This document shows, in pieces, positions 35,396-47,273 of a stretch of 64,000 nt of DNA. A model generated the notes under the pieces. It was not told where the DNA came from and searched no databases. It was given only the letters and a program-made list of their open reading frames with translations. This DNA comes from Pogonophryne albipinna (taxonomy: Eukaryota; Chordata; Actinopteri; Perciformes; Artedidraconidae), in the NCBI GenBank assembly GCA_028583405.1, contig CM053260.1:11740660-11804659 (forward strand). The letters are read 5' to 3'. The position numbers were made by a program, and so were the translations under genes. Numbering within the stretch: the stretch's first letter is position 1; each line of letters opens with the position of its first letter.

Positions 35396-36762
35396 CAGTT
35401 ATTATGTGTACCCTGTTCACTGTGTTAGTTTATGGTGGTTTCAAGCCTATGTTTCAATAATTAGCATTAAAACCAAAGGTCTACAATGTGGCTGACATAA
35501 CGTTTTGTTCTTAAACAAAGTATTGGACAAATTAAAATATTGACCGGCTGGTGGCAAAACACGAAGTGTGTGGTAATCACCAAATTCAGCAGGATGAATC
35601 TACTGAGAGACATTTAGCCTTCAGTATTTCAATCCAACAGTTCATACCAAAGTGGTACACTGCCATCCCTTAAGCCATGACTAATGTGGCTAAAAGAAGT
35701 GTACTGTTAATGATCACCAGTCTTATGTTTCAGCTTGGAAAAAAAACAACATTGGAATATATTTTGTCTGCCTGTGGATGGAGGAAATGACTATCTCAAT
35801 TTAGTTGCACAGGACTATAATTCCTGGAAGACGAGTAGGACAGAAGAAAAGTTTGTTGCTCCTTAGCAAAACGTTCAGGTGACCGTTGGAAAATTACAAG
35901 TCGAACCCCCTGGACAAATACTGACAAGAAGAGGGCTGTTATGAAACATATTTCAGTTATTCTTACTTGATGAGTAAGTGCCTTTTTATGTATCTCTGTC
36001 TAGCATCAACAGGGAGGAATGGGTTCAGTGATACATACTTTTCAATTTAGATTATCTGTTTTTCCGAGGTTAATTAAGTGTGCAAATAAACTCAAGATGT
36101 TGAAAAGGGAAACATGTATTCATAACTTACAGCTTGTATTTTCTGAAATCGATCATAGCAAAATACTGTATGATTTAATATTAGTCTATAGAAAAGTAAC
36201 CTTTTAAAGAGTTAATTCGTATACATCCGTTCAAATATTTGCACAAGACAAATGCATTTGTTCAAAACTATGTGAGCTTTCAGCAGCAATGATCACAGCC
36301 TGCGGTGTCACACTAAACACACTGAACAGGGGAAATAGCTGCTCTGTGCAGCGTAGACAGTAACCTTTAGCCTACATTAGCTACAGGCGCAAAGCAGAAG
36401 TGCAACCACACATGCCCAACAGTCTCTGAACTGATACCATTTGTTTTATCTTCAAGAACCCAGACCCAAGTAATGCTCATTCGCAAATGTGTAAATAAAC
36501 ACAAATCAAATATATTAAAAAGCTGATAGTGTCCTCAAGAGCTAGTAGGTACCTGTTAAGGTCGCTTCACGTCTGTAGTCTGTGTAGTTATTCTTCCATT
36601 TAGCCCTAGCTGGGATTCATCTGGTGCCTTTAAGGGGAAATACAAGTCTCGATCTCCCAGTTTCTCCAGGACAAGTGTTCTTCCCAGCTCTGACCAATAA
36701 TGAGCCCATGAGTAGAGGCTTGAGAGAGCCGTGTTTGTATGACAATGAGAACCGGGGGGGAC
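35396..36762. other. Intergenic between gene A and the THAP transposon
   Basis: No exon, RNA gene or repeat ends were found. The stretch 36570-36760 is richer in GC. Confidence 0.4.
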
Positions 36763-36869
36763 AGAGGCCCTTTCTCATTTCTCTAACTCCCCTCCTCGAC
36801 TCCTATCCTCGATACTTAGTCCCGCCCAGAGCCCTAGAGAGATAAAGAGATAAGAGTTACGACACTCTT

Positions 36870-38582
36870 TGATGTCACCGCCAGCCGGTCACGTGGTTTA
36901 TGTATGCCGGGATAGTTCCAAACGCACTTCCGTGGCAATGCTTCTCTATGGCAAAAACAGCACAAACATGCTCAAAATAGTCATAGATTAAACCAACGCT
37001 GTTATTTTTTAAAGATTGCTTTCATATTTACATGATGTGGTTACACTTTGTATGGATTGGCACTATTTCCAAGTTTCGTTATTTAACGATATTTTGAGGG
37101 GAAAGTGTGGTAGCACAAGCAGGCTATGTTGCTGTCACTGCCAGGACAGTCACGTCCGTAGTATAGTTGCGCTGCGCTGTCATGTTCTTCTCATAGACTG
37201 TATATATAAGGTTCTTCTATGGGACAGACAGACAGCAGCGATTGCGTTATTGAATGGTAAATATATATGAAAAAAACACACACACCCAAGTACTTTTTCA
37301 GCTGTAATAGCATTATTGCATACTTTTTATTGACAGTTTTGCATTTGGAGAGGCAGGGTGACAACGGAAAGCTTGGTAGCCTATTAGTAATAATAATAAT
37401 ATAATTAATAGGCTATTACTTAGATACGTTTTACATTTTTGGAGGGAAACGCTTGTGTTCATGTTAGCATGGGTAGCATGATCATGTTAAGACTATGAAT
37501 ATAATTTTACCACAACAGTGGATGAACAATTGATATGTGTTTGAACAAGAACAACAGGAAGAACAAAGTAAAAGGGACGAACAAATGTGTGAACAAGTAT
37601 TAAGAACAGTGTATGGAAAAAGTGATGTGTGTTAGAACAAAACAAAGTAAAATGAATGAGAAGGAGAACAAAGAGGGTTAGGGTTAAACAGAAAAAGATG
37701 AATTTAGCCAAAAAACACAATTTGATTAATCTAAAGTGTAAAACAATCTTCAACACAGACCAAATTAGTGCCCTTGGACAACAAAACATATGGTGGGGCA
37801 AAGAAACGATAAATTAAATTGAGACAGAGTGGGAGACTGAAAATGATTACTATGATAAATATTCAAACTATTTACAAAACTATTTACAGAAGCTCCTGTT
37901 GAACCATGGTTCAACAGAGCAACAAAAAAAGGTTTGTCAATGACGAGGCCACTTTGCCAGGGGGAGGTGATCCAGCAACGAGACAATAAAAAAAAAAAAG
38001 AGAAACTGAAAAAAGCAATTCATATTAGGTTCTGTTGAGGCACTACATGATATAAAACCTTCCAAGCCATGACCTCTGCCTGAAATCAGGACCACTCAGA
38101 GGAGAGTGCAGCACATCAAACTGGAGTCAGGAGTGTGAATAACACATTTTGGCCAAAACAAATTGTTGCTTACCAAACAGTGGCTGAACAATGGACACCA
38201 AAAAGTGAAAAACAGAAGCATAATTGTGTGAACAACAATTGTGGGGGGGGGCATTTTACAAATATTTACAAACAATCAACTATTTATAAAAAAGAAATAT
38301 TATTTACAAAAAAGGGTTAGGGTAAGCAACTATTTACAAAAAAGCAATACAGAACTCTAAGGCATCCAGGAGCCTGACTGAAGAGACATCCTCTTCATCC
38401 GTTTCCTGGGCCCTAAAAAGCAGAGCAAGAATAGGAACAGTGGTGAATAAGGGGAGAGAATACAGTTGGGAGCAGACTGAACAGAGGACATAGCAATATT
38501 CATGTTAAAATGTTTGCACAACGACAACAAATATTATGGCACTTTCGTTTATATTGCATTTTAATAGATCAGTTGTCATACC
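36870..38582. other. Left non-coding part of the THAP transposon
   Basis: AT-rich, with many short ttacaaa repeats at 37860-38345 and two single gggttaggg motifs. On the minus strand, 38410-38340 could be a small acidic exon (DEEDVSSVRLLDAL), but nothing supports a second gene. Confidence 0.35.
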
Positions 38583-40111
38583 ATGGTTGGATGTGCAGCA
38601 TTTGGATGCTCTAATCGATCCGAGAAGGGGTTCCGGATGTATGGCTTCCCTAAGGACGTAGAGCCAAGGAAGAGATGGATGGCAATGGTCAACAGACAAA
38701 ACCTGTGTCTGACAGAGGACAACAACAGAAGAAAACACGTCATGTAAGTAATGTTCACAGAGGTGACTTGTTAACATTTTAAAGGGCATCATATTTCCAA
38801 GTGTAGAGAATTATGACTCTTCAATGACATTTGAAGTGTGCAGTGGAAACTGATCAAACCTACCTACCTACAGGTACACTTTGAAGACGACCAATATATT
38901 GGCAACAAATCAGGAGGAAATTTGAGGTTGAGGCCAGATGCTGTTCCAACAGGAAATCCACGTCAAGGAGTTTGCCTCCAGCTGTTAATGTCAGGAATGA
39001 TGACCACACCTATTATGGCACATCAAACATTGGTATGATATATGAAGCTAACAATGTTTCCCATGTTATATAATTCAAGGATAGACTACACTCCTAATGC
39101 AACCTTCAGATTATACAGCTTCAAAACTACCAGGGTTCAGGGATTCTCTGAAGACTCATATACCACATGTAGATAATCTACAGATTTCTTCATACTTTAA
39201 CATTGCCAATAGACGAACTTAGATGCATGTCACTATAGGAGTGTAGTGTACCCTTAAATGACAATAGGTGCACATGTAAAGGCAGCATACACATATAACA
39301 GCAAGATTGCCTTGTTATTGTTACAGAGATTCAGGGAGATATTGAGGTGGAGTTCCAAGGGAATGAAAGGGACATAACAGACAGAGAGTGAGACAGATGT
39401 CAGCAGACTGCCAGGGGCCAGTATGTCAGGGGCCGACAATCAAGAGGCCACCTTACCAGAGATCAGTGTGCCAGGAGCCAGTCAGTCAGGGGTCAGCTAT
39501 GAAGAGACCAGTTTGCCAGGGTCAGGTGCTCCAGAGACCAGACTGCCAAGGGCCAGTTGTGACCGGGCTCACGTGGAGGATCTAATGAGGCAACTGAGAA
39601 GCGAGAGATTACTAAGAAAGAGAGCAGAGAGGGCTCTGGTAAACCGGAAAAGGATTAATTCGGCATTAAAAAAAAAAAATCTTCAACACAAACCAAATTA
39701 GAGCCAGATTACCGTCCATCTGATGAGGTTTTCACCCTTGTTCAGAACGTGGAGCAGCTGTTCCGTGTGAGGACGAGCGATTCCCTCATGGAGTCCTCAA
39801 ATGCAGTGTCACAGCTGGAACAAGAAGCCATGTTGCTGGACAGCAACCTTCCCTCATGCCATGACCTGAAGAAAAAAATCCTCTCAACATACATCAGGCT
39901 GAGGTTAAGGATTGCATCAAAGTGCATCAGGGCTGAGAGGAAGGATAAACATAAAGGGTATCTTGGCAGCAAGAGTCAGAGTAAGAAGGCAAAGAAGACC
40001 CAACAGACCTCTGCACCGAAGGTCATAACATCTAGGCCACTGTCAAACACCTTACTCGTTGCCATCGATGTACTTGGCATCTCCATTCCCGGTCCAGCAC
40101 CAGCCTCCTTC
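38583..40111 (+). pseudogene. THAP-domain transposon protein, 5' exons (interrupted)
   Basis: The first exon starts ATG 38583: MVGCAAFGCSNRSEKGFRMY, GFPKDVEPRKRWMAMVNRQN, ending at donor gtaagt near 38744. It has the THAP CxxxxC pair and the conserved RKRW. The next exon from 38874 gives VHFEDDQYIG, the second half of the zinc site; the Cys expected just before it was not located, so the splice join is unresolved. A later exon (from about 39408) gives LPGAS-like repeats and a basic coiled-coil segment (EDLMRQLRSERLLRKRAERA). A 12-A run at 39667-39678 then forces a one-base shift into the frame DYRPSDEVFTLVQNVEQLF, which continues to the gypsy insertion at 40112. The C-terminus resumes at 45538. 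Confidence 0.7.
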
Positions 40112-40624
40112 TGTGGTGGTTGTATTCTCCAGCCACCTCCCTTGTGTGTGTTTTCCCTTTCCTGTCTGTGTGGGCGTGGTGCCTGTCACTCCTGGCTCCC
40201 GGCTCAAATCTCCACCTGCTGCAATCAGTTGAGCACCCTCCTCTGCGACACACCTGTTTTCCATCAACCATTACAAATGGCATATCAGCAGAGGCTCCAC
40301 AACCTGTCAGCGCCAGATCGTTGTTAAACCCCAGTGGTAAACTCTCAGCCTTCACAGCCTTCCTAGAAAAAGTTACGATTTCCGCTACACCTGAATATTA
40401 TTATTACCTGTTCTTCTTGTGCTCCAGGACTACTCTCCAGTGGATTACTCTCCAGTGGATTACTCTCCAGTGGATTACTCTCCGGTGGATTACTCTCCAG
40501 TGGATTACTCTCCAGTGGATACTCTCCAGCCGGATTACTCTCCACGCTCCTTCTCCTCCAAATAAAAACCTTTGTAACCACACTGCCGTGTCCTGCGTTT
40601 GGGTCCTCTCAGATAACCATAACA
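40112..40624 (+). repeat. 5' LTR of the intact chromovirus
   Basis: TGTGGTGGTTG to CCATAACA. It contains about eight 15-bp units of ggattactctccagt (40433-40555) and AATAAA at 40561-40566. The self-priming model puts the transcript start near 40312. Confidence 0.95.
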
Positions 40625-40625
40625 G

Positions 40626-40636
40626 AACGATCTGGC
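40626..40636 (+). other. Self-complementary primer binding site
   Basis: AACGATCTGGC lies one base after the LTR and is the exact reverse complement of GCCAGATCGTT at 40312-40322 in the LTR. No tRNA-type TGG primer site is present, and only 16 bases separate the LTR from the gag ATG. In Tf1/sushi-type elements the first 11 transcript bases fold back on such a site to prime reverse transcription. Confidence 0.75.
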
Positions 40637-40640
40637 CAGT

Positions 40641-43600
40641 ATGGACCCAGCGGACACCGGCTACCAGGCCAAAACTACGGACGAACTCTGCCAAGCCCTG
40701 GCCAGTCAAGGCGCTCTCGTGGGGCATCAGGATACAGTTCTCCGTGAGGCAATGGAGACTCTCCGGAATCTCTCCGTTAATATGCAAAGGATCGGCACGC
40801 AGGTAGAACTGCTCACCTCACAGGCTTTTCCTCCGCAGCCCGCGGCACAGCCGACAGCCCCTCCCCCCCCTCCTGCCGCATTCCTCCATCAGCTACGAGA
40901 GGCTGTCATTCCCACACCTGAGCGATACGCTGGAGATTTGGGTATTTGTAGAGCCTTTTTGTTCCAGTGTACGTTAGTTTTTGAGCAGCAGCCTAGTACT
41001 TATCACACAGATGGGGCTAGGGTAGCCTATGTAATGAGTCTGTTGAGGGGGAGGGCTTTAGATTGGGCTACAGCTGTTAGGGAGAGCCAGCCACAAATTT
41101 GCTGGTCATACGATACTTTCATTTCCGAAATGAAAAAAGTTTTTGATCACCCGGTACGGGGGAGGGACGCTGCTAGGCGCCTTCTTTCTCTCCGGCAGGG
41201 CTCCCGTAGTGTAGCCGAATTTTCAGTCGAGTTTAGAACAGTGGCTTCCGACTCACGCTGGAATAACGAGCCACTACAGGATGCTTTTCTTCAGGGGCTG
41301 AACGAAGCAATTAAAGACGAGCTAGCGGCTAGGGATGATCCAGGTAGCTTGGATAATTTAATTGCCACAGCCATTAAGATTGATAATCGCCTCAGAGAGA
41401 GACGTAGGGATAGGACTAGCCGTCACTCCAATCCCAGCGACTTCTCACTTGATCCCCAAATTGGCACTGCCACTACCCCAATCCCCCGATCTTTCCCGAC
41501 TCCTTACTCAGTCTCATCCCATGGAGATGAGCCCATGCAAGTGGGAAGGGCCCGCCTCTCACCATCTGAGCGTGCTAGAAGGATCCACGCTGGGGAATGT
41601 GTTTATTGCAGCCAAACCAGTCATCTCGTTTCCTCCTGTCCTAGTCTGCCAAAAAGGTCAGGCTCGTCAGTAGCTGTGGGGATTCTGGCGAGCCCTTCCT
41701 CCTCTCTCAACCCCCGACCCAGAACGCAGCTAGAAGCCATGCTTTGCTGCAACCAACAGTCCCTACCCCTGCTCGCCTTAGTGGACTCGGGGGCGGATGA
41801 GAATTTTTTGGACATTGACATTGCAGCTCAGGCAGGAATTTCCTGCGAAGTGTTAGATTCACCTCTTAGTGCTAATGCTCTAAATGGAAAATTCCTGGCC
41901 CAAGTCACTCACCGCACCAAGCCGGTAAACCTCATTCTGTCTGGAAACCATCGTGAGTTTATTCAGTTTCACCTAATTTCCTCACCTCAGGCCCCCATAG
42001 TGTTGGGCCATCCCTGGTTAAGAACACACAACCCCCAGATTGATTGGGTAACTGGCAAGATCATTAGTTGGAGTTCTTTTTGCTTATCCTCATGCCTGCA
42101 GTCTGCCCTACCGCCAGCAGAGGCCGCCTCGCCACCACTCAAGATCGAGCCGCCTGACCTGTCATCTGTTCCCACTGAATATCATCACCTAGGAGAGGTG
42201 TTCAGTAAACAGCGAGCTCTTTCTCTTCCTCCTCATCGACCCTACGACTGTCCCATTGACCTCCTTTCCGGGGCCCCTCTGCCTTCCTCACGTCTGTTCA
42301 ACCTGTCTCGCCCTGAGAGAAAATCCATGGAGAATTACATCCATGACTCCCTGGCTGCCGGTGTCATTCGGCCATCCTCCTCCCCGGTCGGTGCTGGGTT
42401 TTTCTTCGTCTCCAAGAAGGACCGCTCACTGCGGCCCTGCATTGATTACAGGGGTCTCAATGCCATTACTGTAAAAAACAAATACCCACTACCCCTCATT
42501 AACTCCGCCTTTGAACCCCTCCAGGAAGCCACAATCTTTTCCAAACTGGACCTCCGCAATGCCTACCACCTCGTCAGAATCCGAGAAGGGGACGAGTGGA
42601 AGACGGCCTTTAACACACCACTCGGTCACTTCGAGTATCTGGTGATGCCTTTTGGACTGACGAATGCCCCTGCAGTCTTTCAGTCGATGGTGAACGATGT
42701 GCTACGTGACCTCCTCAACCGGTCAGTCTTTGTCTACCTGGATGACATCCTCATATTCTCTCGTAAAAAGGAGGAGCACATTATCCATGTCAGGCAGGTG
42801 CTGCAGAGACTCCTGGAGAACAGACTCTTTGTAAAGGCGGAGAAATGCGAATTCCATGTAAACACAGTCTCATTCCTGGGCTACATCGTTGAGGAAGGAA
42901 AGCTTAGATCCGACCCTGAGAAGATCCAAGCGGTGGCGGGGTGGCCCAAACCAACCTCAGTCAAACTGCTTCAACAGTTTCTTGGTTTCGCCAATTTCTA
43001 TCGGCGCTTCATCAGGGACTACAGCAGAGTGGCGGGTCCTTTAACCAGACTCACTTCCCCCACAACTGGCTTTTCCTGGACCCCAGAGTGCGATGCAGCC
43101 TTTTCAGAGCTAAAGAGACTCTTCACCACTGCCCCTGTGCTCATCCACCCTGATCCCTCTCGCCAGTTCACTGTGGAGGTCGATGCCTCCAACACCGGGG
43201 TAGGAGCAGTTCTTTCCCAGCGCTCGGAACTAGACCAAAAATTGCATCCTTGTGCATTTTTCTCTCGCCGCCTCACCCCAGCTGAGAAGAACTATGACGT
43301 GGGTAACAGAGAGCTGCTGGCTGTCAAACTTGCCCTAGAGGAGTGGAGGCACTGGCTGGAGGGAGCTGAACTCCCTTTTATTGTATGGACGGACCACAAG
43401 AACCTGGCGTACATCCAATCTGCCAAGCGCCTTAACTCCCGTCAGGCTCGATGGGCCCTGTATTTCGGCCGCTTCTCATTTACCCTCACCTACCGTCCAG
43501 GGTCACGGAACCTCAAGCCTGACGCCCTCTCTCGCCAGTTCGCTTCCGATGGACCAGCTGCCAGTCCAGACACTATCCTGCCTGCCTCCTGCGTGGTGGG

Positions 43601-45008
43601 GGCTGTTACCTTGGAGATTGAGTCATTGGTCAGGGAGGCCCAGCGAACGCAGCCTAACCCAGGTAACTGCCCAGCTAATAGTCTTTTTGTGCCTACCCCT
43701 GTTCGCTCCAAGGTCCTGCAGTGGGCACACGCCTCTCGTTTCTCATGTCATCCTGGTGCCCATCGCACACTGTTCATTCTTAAACAACGGTTCTGGTGGC
43801 CTTCCATGGCTCAAGACACCAGGGCCTTTGTTGCTGCCTGTACAGTGTGTGCCCGCGCCAAGTCCTCCCACCAGCCTCCCTCTGGCCTGCTTCGCCCACT
43901 GCCGGTACCTAGTCGCCCTTGGTCGCATGTGGCATTGGATTTTGTTACTGGACTTCCACTTTCACAAGGAAATACCATCATCCTAACTATTGTGGACAGA
44001 TTCTCAAAGATGGTACACTTTGTGGCTCTTTCCAAGCTTCCCACTGCCCGAGAGACTGCAGATCTTCTGGTCAACCATGTAGTTCGACTTCATGGGATCC
44101 CCACCGACATCGTCTCTGACCGGGGCCCCCAGTTCATTTCCCACGTTTGGAAGGCCTTCTGTCAGGCTCTGGGAGCATCGGTGAGCCTGTCATCTGGCTA
44201 TCATCCTCAGACAAACGGGCAAACGGAACGGGCCAACCAGGATCTGGGGTCGGCTCTTCGTTGTGTGGCTTTCAGGAACCCTTCGTCATGGGGCCCACAT
44301 CTGCCATGGATCGAGTATGCCCACAACTCCCTGCCAAGTGCAGCCACAGGTATTTCACCTTTTCATTGTGCCATGGGTTTCCAACCACCTCTGTTTCCAG
44401 CCCAGGAAGAGGAAGTTGCTGTTCCCTCCGTTCAGGCCCACCTTCGTCGCTGTCGTAAGGTGTGGAATGACACCCGAGCAGCCCTGCTCCGCTCCGCTGC
44501 CCGCAACCGCCTCATCGCAGACCGCCACAGGACCCCGGCCCCCAACTACTTACCAGGTCAGAGTGTTTGGCTTTCTTCCAAAGATCTCCCACTCAAGACA
44601 GAGTCAAAAAAACTTACTCCACGGTATGTCGGCCCCTTCATCATCGACTCCATTATTAATCCATCTGCAGTCAAACTCAAACTTCCCTCACACATGAAGG
44701 TTCATCCGACATTTCATGTCTCTCTATTGAAACCTGTAGCCAGCAGTCCTTTGTCTCCTCCAGTGAGTGTTCCCCCACCCCCCCGCATCATTAATAATCA
44801 CCCAACCTACACCGTCAGGCGATTGTTGGACGTTCGTCGCCGTGGAAGGGGATTCCAATATCTGGTGGATTGGGAGGGCTATGGTCTAGAGGAGAGGTGT
44901 TGGGTTCCCCGGCGAGACATCGTGGGCGCATCTCTGATACGGGACTTCCACCGGGATAACCCTGGAAGACCTGGTAGACCTGGTAGACCGCCTGGAGGCG
45001 TCCCTTAA
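40641..45008 (+). CDS. Gag-Pol polyprotein of chromovirus (gypsy)
   Basis: 1455 codons without interruption. Order by residue: Gag with a coiled-coil start and a retrotransposon gag domain (about 90-260); zinc knuckle [14 protein letters not shown] (about 320); aspartic protease [10 protein letters not shown] (about 380); reverse transcriptase with [13 protein letters not shown] and YLDD (about 699); RNase H with VEVDASN (about 843); integrase with an HHCC finger (about 1030-1075), catalytic DFVTGLP, SDRGPQF and GQTERAN segments (about 1098-1200); and a chromodomain [14 protein letters not shown] (about 1405-1420). Gag and Pol are fused in one frame, as in Tf1/sushi elements. The start ATG is the first after the LTR. 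Transcription would come from the LTR. Confidence 0.97.
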   Translation: MDPADTGYQAKTTDELCQALASQGALVGHQDTVLREAMETLRNLSVNMQRIGTQVELLTSQAFPPQPAAQPTAPPPPPAAFLHQLREAVIPTPERYAGDLGICRAFLFQCTLVFEQQPSTYHTDGARVAYVMSLLRGRALDWATAVRESQPQICWSYDTFISEMKKVFDHPVRGRDAARRLLSLRQGSRSVAEFSVEFRTVASDSRWNNEPLQDAFLQGLNEAIKDELAARDDPGSLDNLIATAIKIDNRLRERRRDRTSRHSNPSDFSLDPQIGTATTPIPRSFPTPYSVSSHGDEPMQVGRARLSPSERARRIHAGECVYCSQTSHLVSSCPSLPKRSGSSVAVGILASPSSSLNPRPRTQLEAMLCCNQQSLPLLALVDSGADENFLDIDIAAQAGISCEVLDSPLSANALNGKFLAQVTHRTKPVNLILSGNHREFIQFHLISSPQAPIVLGHPWLRTHNPQIDWVTGKIISWSSFCLSSCLQSALPPAEAASPPLKIEPPDLSSVPTEYHHLGEVFSKQRALSLPPHRPYDCPIDLLSGAPLPSSRLFNLSRPERKSMENYIHDSLAAGVIRPSSSPVGAGFFFVSKKDRSLRPCIDYRGLNAITVKNKYPLPLINSAFEPLQEATIFSKLDLRNAYHLVRIREGDEWKTAFNTPLGHFEYLVMPFGLTNAPAVFQSMVNDVLRDLLNRSVFVYLDDILIFSRKKEEHIIHVRQVLQRLLENRLFVKAEKCEFHVNTVSFLGYIVEEGKLRSDPEKIQAVAGWPKPTSVKLLQQFLGFANFYRRFIRDYSRVAGPLTRLTSPTTGFSWTPECDAAFSELKRLFTTAPVLIHPDPSRQFTVEVDASNTGVGAVLSQRSELDQKLHPCAFFSRRLTPAEKNYDVGNRELLAVKLALEEWRHWLEGAELPFIVWTDHKNLAYIQSAKRLNSRQARWALYFGRFSFTLTYRPGSRNLKPDALSRQFASDGPAASPDTILPASCVVGAVTLEIESLVREAQRTQPNPGNCPANSLFVPTPVRSKVLQWAHASRFSCHPGAHRTLFILKQRFWWPSMAQDTRAFVAACTVCARAKSSHQPPSGLLRPLPVPSRPWSHVALDFVTGLPLSQGNTIILTIVDRFSKMVHFVALSKLPTARETADLLVNHVVRLHGIPTDIVSDRGPQFISHVWKAFCQALGASVSLSSGYHPQTNGQTERANQDLGSALRCVAFRNPSSWGPHLPWIEYAHNSLPSAATGISPFHCAMGFQPPLFPAQEEEVAVPSVQAHLRRCRKVWNDTRAALLRSAARNRLIADRHRTPAPNYLPGQSVWLSSKDLPLKTESKKLTPRYVGPFIIDSIINPSAVKLKLPSHMKVHPTFHVSLLKPVASSPLSPPVSVPPPPRIINNHPTYTVRRLLDVRRRGRGFQYLVDWEGYGLEERCWVPRRDIVGASLIRDFHRDNPGRPGRPGRPPGGVP

Positions 45009-45019
45009 GGGGGGGGTAC
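45007..45019 (+). other. Polypurine tract of the chromovirus
   Basis: aaggggggggtac directly before the 3' LTR and overlapping the gag-pol stop; primer for plus-strand DNA. Confidence 0.8.
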
Positions 45020-45532
45020 TGTGGTGGTTGTATTCTCCAGCCACCTCCCTTGTGTGTGTTTTCCCTTTCCTGTCTGTGTGGGCGTGGTGCCTGTCACTCC
45101 TGGCTCCCGGCTCAAATCTCCACCTGCTGCAATCAGTTGAGCACCCTCCTCTGCGACACACCTGTTTTCCATCAACCATTACAAATGGCATATCAGCAGA
45201 GGCTCCACAACCTGTCAGCGCCAGATCGTTGTTAAACCCCAGTGGTAAACTCTCAGCCTTCACAGCCTTCCTAGAAAAAGTTACGATTTCCGCTACACCT
45301 GAATATTATTATTACCTGTTCTTCTTGTGCTCCAGGACTACTCTCCAGTGGATTACTCTCCAGTGGATTACTCTCCAGTGGATTACTCTCCGGTGGATTA
45401 CTCTCCAGTGGATTACTCTCCAGTGGATACTCTCCAGCCGGATTACTCTCCACGCTCCTTCTCCTCCAAATAAAAACCTTTGTAACCACACTGCCGTGTC
45501 CTGCGTTTGGGTCCTCTCAGATAACCATAACA
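45020..45532 (+). repeat. 3' LTR of the intact chromovirus
   Basis: Same length as the 5' LTR and I see no difference in sequence, including the copy number of the 15-bp repeat. Confidence 0.95.
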
Positions 45533-45537
45533 CCTTC

Positions 45538-45628
45538 AGCAGCAGCACCCTCATTCAGCAGCACCCTCCTCCAGCAGCAGCAGCACCCTCCTCCAGCAGC
45601 AGCAGCAGAAGCAACAACCATGGCTGAC
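45538..45628 (+). pseudogene. THAP transposon protein, C-terminal part after the gypsy insertion
   Basis: In frame with the sequence before the insertion (APASF), it reads SSSTLIQQHPPPAAAAPSSS and then RSNNHG with TGA at 45626-45628. It is a low-complexity Ser/Pro/Ala/Gln tail coded by CAG/AGC triplets. AATAAA-type signals follow near 45641 and 45684. Confidence 0.7.
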
Positions 45629-45699
45629 ATATAAGGCTGAATAAAAAAAAGTGCTAATTATTTTTAAGTGTTTATTTTGTTAAAAATAAACATATTGGA

Positions 45700-46400
45700 T
45701 GCATGACCATGTTTTAGGCTCATCCTTCATTCACTGCTGTAGAGTAGCCTGTTCAGTGGGCTATTATTTTTTTAATACTGAATAATACCTTTGATGAACA
45801 ATCATTAAACTAGTGTGTATTACAATACAAAGGAATCTATCCTAGCATGCCATCAAGCATTAAAAAGTAGCGCTAGGCTAGTTGTACAGTACAGATGAGT
45901 TAACACGGAACAGTACCAAAAAAAAACTAAGTACAGTCAACATGTCACATAATGAAATGTTAGTATATCCCAAAATTCAATTAAATATTAAATGAAATAT
46001 TTATCACAAACGCCACCTCATTTCTACTAGTGCTAGCAGTTAAGTCATATCATACAGAAAAAGCCGACTAAGGATGGCTGACACGGTCAGGTTCAGCAGA
46101 TAAAAACCAAAATAACAATAAAAACACATAATCAATCTAAATCCTGCTTGTTAGTTACCCAGCATCATTGATATATAAGCTGCTAGCGATTCATTACTGA
46201 AATCTTACCTTCAAAGCTGACGAAGTCGCGCTAGCTAACTAGCAGGCAATGCTAGCAAAATTGGTTGTAACAACCAAGATAAAATATAGATAATTACGCT
46301 GTGCATATACAAATGAAGACCAGTATAAGCATCATAAAGGGCCTCTGATACAATATAGACAGTTGACAATTCAAAAGAGTTCGATATTTCAGCAACTTAC
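45700..46400. other. Right non-coding part of the THAP transposon
   Basis: AT-rich, no frames of note; leads into the right inverted repeat (about 46520-46649). Confidence 0.45.
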
Positions 46401-46652
46401 CTCTGGGACTAATCGACGCGCCGTAATGTAAGTGAATGAGGTCCAACGCCCAAATGACAATATTTTGAACTATTTCGATGTCCATACCCCGGAAGTAGGC
46501 GCCGCCATTTTTTACAACGTTGGTCTATGGGAGTGTCGTAACTCTTATCTCTCTAGGGCTCTGGTCCCGCCCACAGGAGATGTGAGCCGAGGAGCCGAGG
46601 AGGGGAACCGAGGAGAGAGGAGGGGGATTTGATGAAATGAGAAAGGGCCAGA

Positions 46653-47273
46653 GTGAGGGAGGAGGGGGTGGGTGTTATGGGTTTCTGAATGAAAAGGCGG
46701 AGACTGTTCATGGAGGCCACGTGGGTCTCATTGTAAAGAGAGAGATGCTGTACAGTAGAAAGAAGAACTACTCAGATCTTGTGTTTAAGTCAAAGTAGAA
46801 GTACATATGTGTAGAAATAACTCTGTTACAAGTCCTACAATCCAAATGTTACTCTAGTACAAAAGTATTAGCATAGAAATGTACTTAAAGTACCATAGTA
46901 CTCATTATTATTTTAATAACTTTGTATACTGCAGGGTAGTTTGTGGATTTGAAGTCTTATTTAAGTGTTACATATAATTAAAATCATTAACCAACATTTG
47001 AAAAGTAATTGAAGTTATTAAATACATTTAGTAAAGTAAAAGTACACTTTCATTCACCTCTGAATTATAGCGGTGTAGAAGTACAATGTAGCAAAAATAT
47101 GAATATAAATAAAAGTTTCTGAAAATGTTACTTATAGTGGACTTTAGACCATTTAGGTTGTTAGGATATTCATCCACATGGTTCAAAAAGAAAACCTGAT
47201 ACTGCAATCTACAGAAGAAGAAAGCTGTTTCTCATTGAGCGCCACCTGCAGGTTGACAAGGTATTTTTTTTTT
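46653..47273. other. Intergenic, nothing recognised
   Basis: No exon or repeat ends seen. Many tact/agta motifs give it low complexity. Confidence 0.35.

Larger units (their letters stand above)
40112..45532 (+). mobile_element. Intact Ty3/gypsy chromovirus-type retrotransposon
   Basis: Two 513-bp LTRs (40112-40624 and 45020-45532) appear identical on reading. The 5-bp CCTTC is duplicated at 40107-40111 and 45533-45537. A single uninterrupted gag-pol frame fills the interior. The primer site just inside the 5' LTR is complementary to the LTR itself, and a polypurine tract (aaggggggggtac) precedes the 3' LTR. All features say it is young and possibly active. It landed in the last exon of the THAP gene. 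Confidence 0.96.
36766..46649 (+). mobile_element. THAP-encoding DNA transposon with long inverted ends, split by a gypsy element
   Basis: The left end GGCCCTTTCTCATTTC and right end GAAATGAGAAAGGGCC open imperfect inverted repeats of about 100-120 bp, both including agagccctagagagata and gagttacgacactc. AGA is duplicated at 36763-36765 and 46650-46652. Without the inserted gypsy element the transposon is about 4.5 kb. It encodes a THAP-domain protein. The 3-bp TSD and GGCCC ends resemble the MITE ends at 8880 and 62503-62880, so it may be their autonomous relative. The superfamily is undetermined; no DDE-type core was recognised. Confidence 0.75.

Noticed and set aside
37493..37801. 102-codon minus-strand frame rich in Leu/Phe
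   Set aside because: Composition follows the local AA/AC bias; no motif, and it lies in the non-coding arm of a transposon.
37674..38325. gggttaggg motifs as interstitial telomere sequence
   Set aside because: Only single or one-and-a-half copies at two places, below what chance allows in this AT-rich region.
40363..40581. Minus-strand frames with repeated ESNPLESNPL in the LTR
   Set aside because: Translation of the 15-bp minisatellite; no start context or gene structure.
41621..44697. Numerous alternative frames inside gypsy gag-pol
   Set aside because: Overlaps of a single intact 1455-codon frame with all retroelement motifs.
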